From assembly GCF_001983105.1 (NCBI RefSeq), contig NZ_MOMC01000017.1, positions 83,845-93,015 of the forward strand: DNA of 9,171 nt, read 5' to 3'. Origin of the DNA: Pseudofrankia asymbiotica. GTDB taxonomy: Bacteria > Actinomycetota > Actinomycetes > Frankiales > Frankiaceae. The notes under the pieces are model-generated. The model searched no databases. It had not been told where the DNA came from and worked only from the letters and a program-made list of their open reading frames with translations. Both the position numbers and the translations under genes were made by a program. Of this stretch, positions 5,361-9,171 are shown in pieces (position 1 is the stretch's first letter; each line of letters opens with the position of its first letter).

Positions 5361-6821
5361 TCAGTCTCCGGGCGGCGGGGCCGGCTGGGCCGGGACGTCA
5401 AGGGGCAGCGTCTCGATGAGGGCACCGATCGAACGGAGCTTGCCGACCGGGTCCTCATAGCCGCGCTCGAGGAAGCGGGTGCCCGAGATCGTGCTGGCGC
5501 CGCCCGCGACCAGCGCGGCCAGGACGTAGGCGAAGCCGGCGCGCAGGTCGGGGATCTCCAGATCGCCGCCGACCAGCGGGGTCGGCCCGGACACGACCGC
5601 CGAGTGCTCGAAGTCCCTGGCCGCGAACCGGCACCCCTTGCCGCCGAGGCAGGTCGTCGAGAGCGCGATGCTCGCGCCCATCTCGTTGAGCTGGCGGGTG
5701 TAGCCGAACCGGTCCTCGTAGATCGTCTCGTGGACCACCGACGCGCCCCGGGCCTGGGTGAGCAGCACGACCAGCGGCTGCTGCCAGTCGGTCATGTAGC
5801 CGGGGTGGACGTCCGTCTGCACGTGGGTGGCGGTGAGCTCGCGGGCCCGGTAGAAGGTGATCCCACCGTCGGTGACCTTGAACTCGCCGCCGAGGCGGCG
5901 CAGGTGGTTCAGGAACGTCGCGACGTGCTCCTGGTGAGCGCCCTGGACGTCGACGCGGCCGTTCGTCGCCACCGCGGCGGCGGCGAACGAGGCGACCTCG
6001 ATCCGGTCGGGGATCGCGGTGTGGTCGGCGCCGTGCAGCCGCTCCACCCCCTGGACCACGATCGTGCGGTCCACCTCGACGTCGACCAGGGCACCCATCT
6101 GCTGCAGGAACAGGATGAGGTCGATCACCTCGGGCTCGACCGCGGCGTTCGAGATCACCGTCGTGCCCTTCGCGCGGACGGCGGCGAGCAGCAGGTTCTC
6201 GGTGGCGCCGACGCTCGGGAACGGCAGCTCGACGTGCGCGCCGTGCAGGCCCAGCGTCTTGACCTGCACCGACCGGAGCTGCTCGACGATCTCCGCGCCC
6301 ATCGCGCGCAGCCCGGCCAGGTGGAAGTCGACGGGGCGCTTCCCGATCCGGCAGCCGCCGGGCAGCGGCACGACCGCCTCGCCCACCCGGTGCAGCAGCG
6401 GTCCCATCATCAGGATCGGGATCCGGTTGACGCCCGAGTAGGCCTCGGACAGCGACGCGTCGGCGATCCGCGGCGTCGCGATGCGCACCCGGTGGTCGTC
6501 GAGCCACTCGACCTGCGCGCCGAGCTCGGCGAGCATCCCGAGGACGACGTCGACCTCGACGATGCGGGGGACTCGCGCCAGCGTGCACGGCTCGTCCGTC
6601 AACAGCGTCGCGACCAGGAGCTTGGTCACCGAGTTCTTGGCGCCGGATACCTCCACGGAGCCGACCAGCGGCTGCCCGCCGACGATCCGGTACCGGTGCC
6701 GGTCGCCGGCGGACGGGGCCAGTAGCGGCGCCAGGGGACCGGCCGCGGCCTGAGACGTCTCCCGCCGGAAGGCGACGGGGTCAGGCGTCGGCGGGGAGGA
6801 TTGCTGGGAGGTCTGGGGCAT
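5361..6821 (-). CDS. murA: UDP-N-acetylglucosamine 1-carboxyvinyltransferase (MurA-like)
   Basis: A 486-residue EPSP-synthase-fold enzyme predicted to transfer enolpyruvate from PEP to UDP-GlcNAc, the first committed peptidoglycan step in the cytoplasm. Key residues match E. coli MurA positions: Lys62-Asn63 in SGAKNS (Lys22-Asn23), Cys157 in PLPGGCRIGKRPVD (Cys115), Asp345 in YMTDWQQPL (Asp305) and Arg427 in PDLRAGF (Arg397). Cysteine rather than aspartate at 157 predicts a fosfomycin-sensitive type. It is longer than typical MurA (about 420): about 40 disordered Pro/Ser/Ala residues precede the fold, and the last domain has an insertion around 392-425 and unusual segments such as YEDRFGYTRQLNEMGA. 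It may be the second, divergent actinobacterial MurA rather than the housekeeping one. The start is firm: GAGGAAG lies 7 bases before the ATG at 6821. It is divergent from ddl. Confidence 0.88.
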   Translation of the reverse strand: MPQTSQQSSPPTPDPVAFRRETSQAAAGPLAPLLAPSAGDRHRYRIVGGQPLVGSVEVSGAKNSVTKLLVATLLTDEPCTLARVPRIVEVDVVLGMLAELGAQVEWLDDHRVRIATPRIADASLSEAYSGVNRIPILMMGPLLHRVGEAVVPLPGGCRIGKRPVDFHLAGLRAMGAEIVEQLRSVQVKTLGLHGAHVELPFPSVGATENLLLAAVRAKGTTVISNAAVEPEVIDLILFLQQMGALVDVEVDRTIVVQGVERLHGADHTAIPDRIEVASFAAAAVATNGRVDVQGAHQEHVATFLNHLRRLGGEFKVTDGGITFYRARELTATHVQTDVHPGYMTDWQQPLVVLLTQARGASVVHETIYEDRFGYTRQLNEMGASIALSTTCLGGKGCRFAARDFEHSAVVSGPTPLVGGDLEIPDLRAGFAYVLAALVAGGASTISGTRFLERGYEDPVGKLRSIGALIETLPLDVPAQPAPPPGD

Positions 6822-6998
6822 GGGGCGGCTTCCTCGCGGTCGGGGCGGGTCTCCCGGGGGTTCGGGGCGCCCCTCGGGCGGATGGGCGGGCCATGAGGCG
6901 CCGGGCTGCGCGGCGACCTTCCTGGCCCACCCTCGGGATGCGGGCCAAGGCGGAATGCGCGATCACTCTCGGTCGCGATCCGGTGGTCCAAGGGCTTC

Positions 6999-7018
6999 GG
7001 GCCGACGACAGTCGGCCC
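6999..7018. repeat. Perfect 8-bp inverted repeat with 4-base centre
   Basis: GGGCCGAC at 6999-7006 and GTCGGCCC at 7011-7018 are exact complements separated by GACA. The element lies about 180 bases before murA and 206 bases before ddl, in their shared control region. It could be a dimeric operator or an RNA hairpin in a long murA leader. Confidence 0.55.
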
Positions 7019-7072
7019 CGGGAATTCAACCAGACGGCCGTGGGCGGGTGACCCGGCGCCACCCGGTTGGCG

Positions 7073-7143
7073 CTGGACACCACGTGTCGCCCACACCACG
7101 TCCCGCCTGGACACCACGTCTCGCCCACCTCGCGGTCTCGCCC
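7073..7143. repeat. Degenerate tandem repeat of about 17 bases upstream of ddl
   Basis: CACCACGT occurs three times at 7078-7085, 7094-7101 and 7112-7119, spaced 16 and 18 bases. The surrounding units ACACCACGTGTCGCCC, ACACCACGTCCCGCCTGG and ACACCACGTCTCGCCC are clear relatives, and a decayed fourth unit follows at 7127-7143. The 22 bases at 7073-7094 recur at 7107-7128 with one mismatch. The block ends about 80 bases before the ddl start. It may be a small minisatellite or a cluster of regulator sites. Confidence 0.65.
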
Positions 7144-7212
7144 GCGTCACGCCTGGCCGCCGCGGGTCCGGGTCAGCGGGACGAGGTTCCCTGGCCGCGA
7201 CAGACCGTCGGT

Positions 7213-7218
7213 TACTGT
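7213..7218 (+). promoter_or_regulatory. -10 element of a probable leaderless ddl promoter
   Basis: TACTGT at 7213-7218 fits the TAnnnT -10 consensus and is followed by only 6 bases before the ddl ATG, placing the expected transcription start on the A of the start codon. No Shine-Dalgarno sequence is present in the 20 bases before the ATG, which agrees with a leaderless message. The -35 region is weak. Confidence 0.5.
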
Positions 7219-7224
7219 CCCCGC

Positions 7225-8391
7225 ATGGCTGGCTTCGCGCGAAGGCCCAGGGTGGCGATCGTGTTCGGCGGGCGCAGTGCTGAGCACGCGGTCTCCTGCG
7301 TGTCCGCGCGCGGCGTCCTGGCGGCGGTGGACCGGGACCGGTATGAGGTCGTCCCGGTCGGCGTCGCGCCGGACGGGCAGTGGCTGGTGCTGCCTGACGA
7401 CCCGGCGGTGCCGGCCGGGGGCGGCCATGAGCCGCCCGAGGTGCGTCCGGGTGCCGGCCAGGGCGTCGTCCTCGCGCCCGGCCCCAACGGGGCCGCTCTC
7501 GTCGCGCTGGACCCCGTCGCGGGGGCCGTGGCCGTGCCCGCCTCGGCGGCCGGGAACGCCGGCGGCGAGCGCGGCGGCCCGGACAGGCCCGGCGGCCTCG
7601 ACCTCGACGTGGTCTTCCCGGTGTTGCACGGCCCCTACGGCGAGGACGGCACGATCCAGGGCCTCCTGGAGATGGCCGGGCTGCCCTACGTCGGCTCCGG
7701 GGTGTTCGCCAGCGCCGCGGCGATGGACAAGCAGCACATGAAGGTCCTGCTGTCGGCGGCCGGGCTGCCGGTCGGCCCGTACGCGGTGCTGCGGGCGGGG
7801 GAGACCCTCTCGGAGACCGACAGGGCGCGTCTGGGCCTGCCGGTGTTCGTCAAGCCCGCACGGGGCGGGTCGAGCATCGGGATCAGCCGGGTCGACGCCT
7901 GGGAGGACCTGGACACCGCGATCAAGGTCGCGCGCGGGTCGGATCCGAAGGTGCTCGTCGAGGCGGCGATCGCCGGCCGGGAGATCGAGTGCGGTGTGCT
8001 CGACCGGCTCGGCGGCGGCGAGCCGGAGACCAGCGTCCCGGCGGAGATCGTCGTCGACTCCTCGGCCGGTTTCTACGACTTCGAGGCCAAGTACGCCTCG
8101 TCGAACACCCGCCTGGACGTCCCCGCCGACCTGCCCTCCGAGACCGCCGCCCGGGTGCGCGCCGTGGCGGCCGCCGCGTTCCGCGGGCTTGACTGCGCCG
8201 GCCTCGCCCGGGTCGACGTCTTCGTCACCCCGGCGGGCGATGTGATCATCAACGAGGTGAACACGATGCCGGGCTTCACGCCCACCTCGCTGTTCCCCAG
8301 GATGTGGGCGGCCAGCGGCCTGGACTACCCGGCCCTGGTGGAGCGCCTCATCGAGCTGGCGCTGCGCCGCGGCGGCGGCGGCCCGCGGTAG
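7225..8391 (+). CDS. ddl: D-alanine--D-alanine ligase
   Basis: A 388-residue cytoplasmic ATP-grasp ligase that joins two D-alanines for the peptidoglycan stem peptide. Family motifs in order are VAIVFGGRSAEHAVS at 10-24, VLHGPYGEDGTIQG at 133-146, GLPYVGSG at 152-159, FVKPARGGSSIGIS at 208-221, GREIECGVL at 251-259, FYDFEAKY at 283-290 and the metal-binding INEVNTMPGFTP at 342-353. The EAKY motif with Tyr290 fits D-Ala-D-Ala rather than D-Ala-D-Lac specificity. A low-complexity Gly/Ala/Pro insert of about 50 residues (about 62-123) lengthens the N-terminal domain. The ATG at 7225 is chosen because the family fold starts just after it; the open frame reaches back to 6820 but is non-coding there. 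It is divergent from murA, so two cell-wall precursor genes share one control region. Confidence 0.95.
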   Translation: MAGFARRPRVAIVFGGRSAEHAVSCVSARGVLAAVDRDRYEVVPVGVAPDGQWLVLPDDPAVPAGGGHEPPEVRPGAGQGVVLAPGPNGAALVALDPVAGAVAVPASAAGNAGGERGGPDRPGGLDLDVVFPVLHGPYGEDGTIQGLLEMAGLPYVGSGVFASAAAMDKQHMKVLLSAAGLPVGPYAVLRAGETLSETDRARLGLPVFVKPARGGSSIGISRVDAWEDLDTAIKVARGSDPKVLVEAAIAGREIECGVLDRLGGGEPETSVPAEIVVDSSAGFYDFEAKYASSNTRLDVPADLPSETAARVRAVAAAAFRGLDCAGLARVDVFVTPAGDVIINEVNTMPGFTPTSLFPRMWAASGLDYPALVERLIELALRRGGGGPR

Positions 8392-8439
8392 TGACTGGCG
8401 GTAGCTCCCGGCGTCGTGTCCCCTGCCCCGCGCCAGGAC

Positions 8440-8907
8440 TCATGGCGTGGTGTCGACGGTGTGGGCCAGCACGGCGGGGTTGACGGCCGCGATCACGTTG
8501 TAGGGCACGACGTCGTCCGGAAAGGTCAGCGTCACCTGCGGCCGCCTGGTCGGCGTCGACCAGCGTGACCTTCCGTCCGCCTCCTCCGGGAACCAGCGCA
8601 CGCCGTCGTGTTCGGAGACGACGGAGTCCGGCCGGTAGGCCGTGGCGACGCCCTCGACCCCGCAGGTGAGCAGGACGGGCGCGGAGCCGAACGCGGCCGC
8701 GGCCGCCCCTCGCGGAGTGACCTCGCGCCGGTCCAGCCCCTCGCCGAGCGAGTCGGGCAGTGCGTCCAGCAGAGCCCGGCACGACGCGGCGGCCGCGCCG
8801 GTGGGCGCCGGCGCGCCCGTCACCGTCACCGTCCTGGGCCCGCCCGCGCATCCCGCGGCGAGAAGCGCCATCGCGGCCGCCAGGCCGGCCGCTCGCCAGT
8901 TCCTCAT
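8440..8907 (-). CDS. DUF3515-family secreted lipoprotein
   Basis: A 155-residue protein of the actinobacterial DUF3515 family; function unknown. Residues 1-20 form a lipoprotein signal: a positively charged start (MRNWR), a hydrophobic Ala/Leu core and LLAAGC with lipidated Cys20. It is therefore expected on the outer face of the cytoplasmic membrane. The mature part has two cysteines (43 and 82) that could form a disulfide, a GVRWFPEE segment at 102-109, and a hydrophobic C-terminal stretch, VPYNVIAAVNPAVLAHTV. The ATG at 8907 lies 4 bases after the stop of the Lrp-type gene, suggesting translational coupling; no separate strong ribosome binding site is seen. It converges on ddl with a 48-base gap. 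The family call is from recognition of motifs and gene order, so moderate confidence. Confidence 0.78.
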   Translation of the reverse strand: MRNWRAAGLAAAMALLAAGCAGGPRTVTVTGAPAPTGAAAASCRALLDALPDSLGEGLDRREVTPRGAAAAAFGSAPVLLTCGVEGVATAYRPDSVVSEHDGVRWFPEEADGRSRWSTPTRRPQVTLTFPDDVVPYNVIAAVNPAVLAHTVDTTP

Positions 8908-8911
8908 CCGG

Positions 8912-9145
8912 TCAGAAATGCACGACCGGGCAGGTCAGCGTGCGGGTGATTCCTTCGACGGCCTGCACCCGGGCCATGACCAGCTTGCCCAGATCGTCGA
9001 CCGAACTCGCCTCCGCGCGCACGATCACGTCGTACGGGCCGGTGACGTCCTCCGCCTGCGTGACACCGGGGATCTGCTCGATCTCCTTCGCCACCGACGC
9101 GGACTTGCCGACCTCGGTCTGGATAAGGATGTACGCGTGAACCAC
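8912..9145 (-). CDS. Stand-alone Lrp/AsnC ligand-binding (RAM) domain protein
   Basis: A 77-residue protein consisting only of the regulation-of-amino-acid-metabolism domain found at the C terminus of Lrp/AsnC regulators, with no helix-turn-helix. It follows the domain's alternating strands and helices: VHAYILIQTEVGK, IEQIPGVTQAEDVTGPYDVIVRAEA with the conserved GPYD at 36-39, and VEGITRTLTCPVV near the end. Such proteins assemble as oligomers that bind small effectors such as amino acids, possibly modulating full-length regulators. The start is GTG at 9145: GAGGGAG lies 5 bases upstream, and close actinobacterial relatives begin at this point. The GTG at 9151 overlaps that ribosome binding site and is unlikely. 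It is the first visible gene of a two-gene reverse operon with the DUF3515 lipoprotein. Confidence 0.88.
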   Translation of the reverse strand: MVHAYILIQTEVGKSASVAKEIEQIPGVTQAEDVTGPYDVIVRAEASSVDDLGKLVMARVQAVEGITRTLTCPVVHF

Positions 9146-9171
9146 AGACACTCCCTCGTCGACGTCGACAG

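Larger units (their letters stand above)
6822..7224. promoter_or_regulatory. Divergent control region between murA and ddl
   Basis: This 403-base stretch carries no convincing gene; frames that run through it lack domain content, and the ddl family match begins only after the ATG at 7225. It must contain promoters for both divergent genes. Visible structure includes the murA ribosome binding site (6829-6835 on the reverse strand), a perfect 8-bp hairpin at 6999-7018, an irregular tandem repeat at 7073-7143, and a -10 box at 7213-7218 for ddl. Confidence 0.6.

Noticed and set aside
5301..6725. Long forward frame (474 residues) opposite murA
   Set aside because: It is antisense to a protein with all MurA motifs and has repetitive Asp/Arg/Val composition typical of a complement-frame shadow.
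7073..7143. CRISPR array
   Set aside because: The repeats are short and degenerate and there are no unique spacers or cas genes; it is a tandem repeat.
6820..7224. N-terminal extension of ddl by 135 residues
   Set aside because: The extension is low complexity, spans the murA start region and the tandem repeat, and the D-Ala-D-Ala ligase fold begins right after the ATG at 7225.
8395..8436. Possible terminator between ddl and the DUF3515 gene
   Set aside because: Only a 6-bp stem (CTGGCG with CGCCAG) around a 30-base loop; too weak to call.
9158..9169. 12-base palindrome GTCGACGTCGAC at the right edge
   Set aside because: Short repeated GTCGAC units are common in this composition and the site is at the window edge, so its context cannot be judged.

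Overview
This window is very GC-rich, with strong G/C bias at third codon positions, frequent GTG starts and little intergenic AT. That points to an actinobacterium. The order cofC, gpsA, ddl, DUF3515 lipoprotein, stand-alone Lrp/AsnC protein, and the presence of an F420-biosynthesis gene, suggest a Frankia-like member of the order; that genus-level guess is an inference from gene content.

Layout, left to right: (1) about 280 bases at the left edge with a possible partial reverse-strand gene and a less GC-rich promoter-like stretch; (2) a forward transglutaminase-like protease-fold gene (278-1231); (3) a 444-base spacer holding two perfect palindromes; (4) a forward c-di-GMP phosphodiesterase (EAL) with a hydrophobic N-terminal region (1676-3247); (5) a convergent reverse-strand cofC/fbiD for coenzyme F420 (3313-4035), with a hairpin between the two stops; (6) a divergent forward gpsA for phospholipid precursor synthesis (4219-5286); (7) two hairpins, then a convergent reverse-strand murA-like gene (5361-6821); (8) a 403-base divergent control region with a perfect hairpin and a short degenerate tandem repeat; (9) a forward ddl, probably leaderless (7225-8391); (10) a convergent reverse-strand pair running in from the right edge: a 77-residue Lrp/AsnC ligand-binding-domain protein (8912-9145), then a DUF3515 lipoprotein starting 4 bases after its stop (8440-8907).

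Functionally, the window combines cell-envelope precursor genes (gpsA for phospholipid; murA and ddl for peptidoglycan) with F420 synthesis, c-di-GMP turnover and a cysteine-protease-like protein. Strand alternates almost gene by gene, so most genes are probably monocistronic; only the Lrp-DUF3515 pair looks like an operon. I see no mobile element, CRISPR array, tRNA or rRNA. I did not find a convincing new multigene system. The most notable signals are the palindromes and repeats in the control regions, the divergent MurA paralogue next to ddl, and a changed first glycine in the GpsA nucleotide-binding loop.
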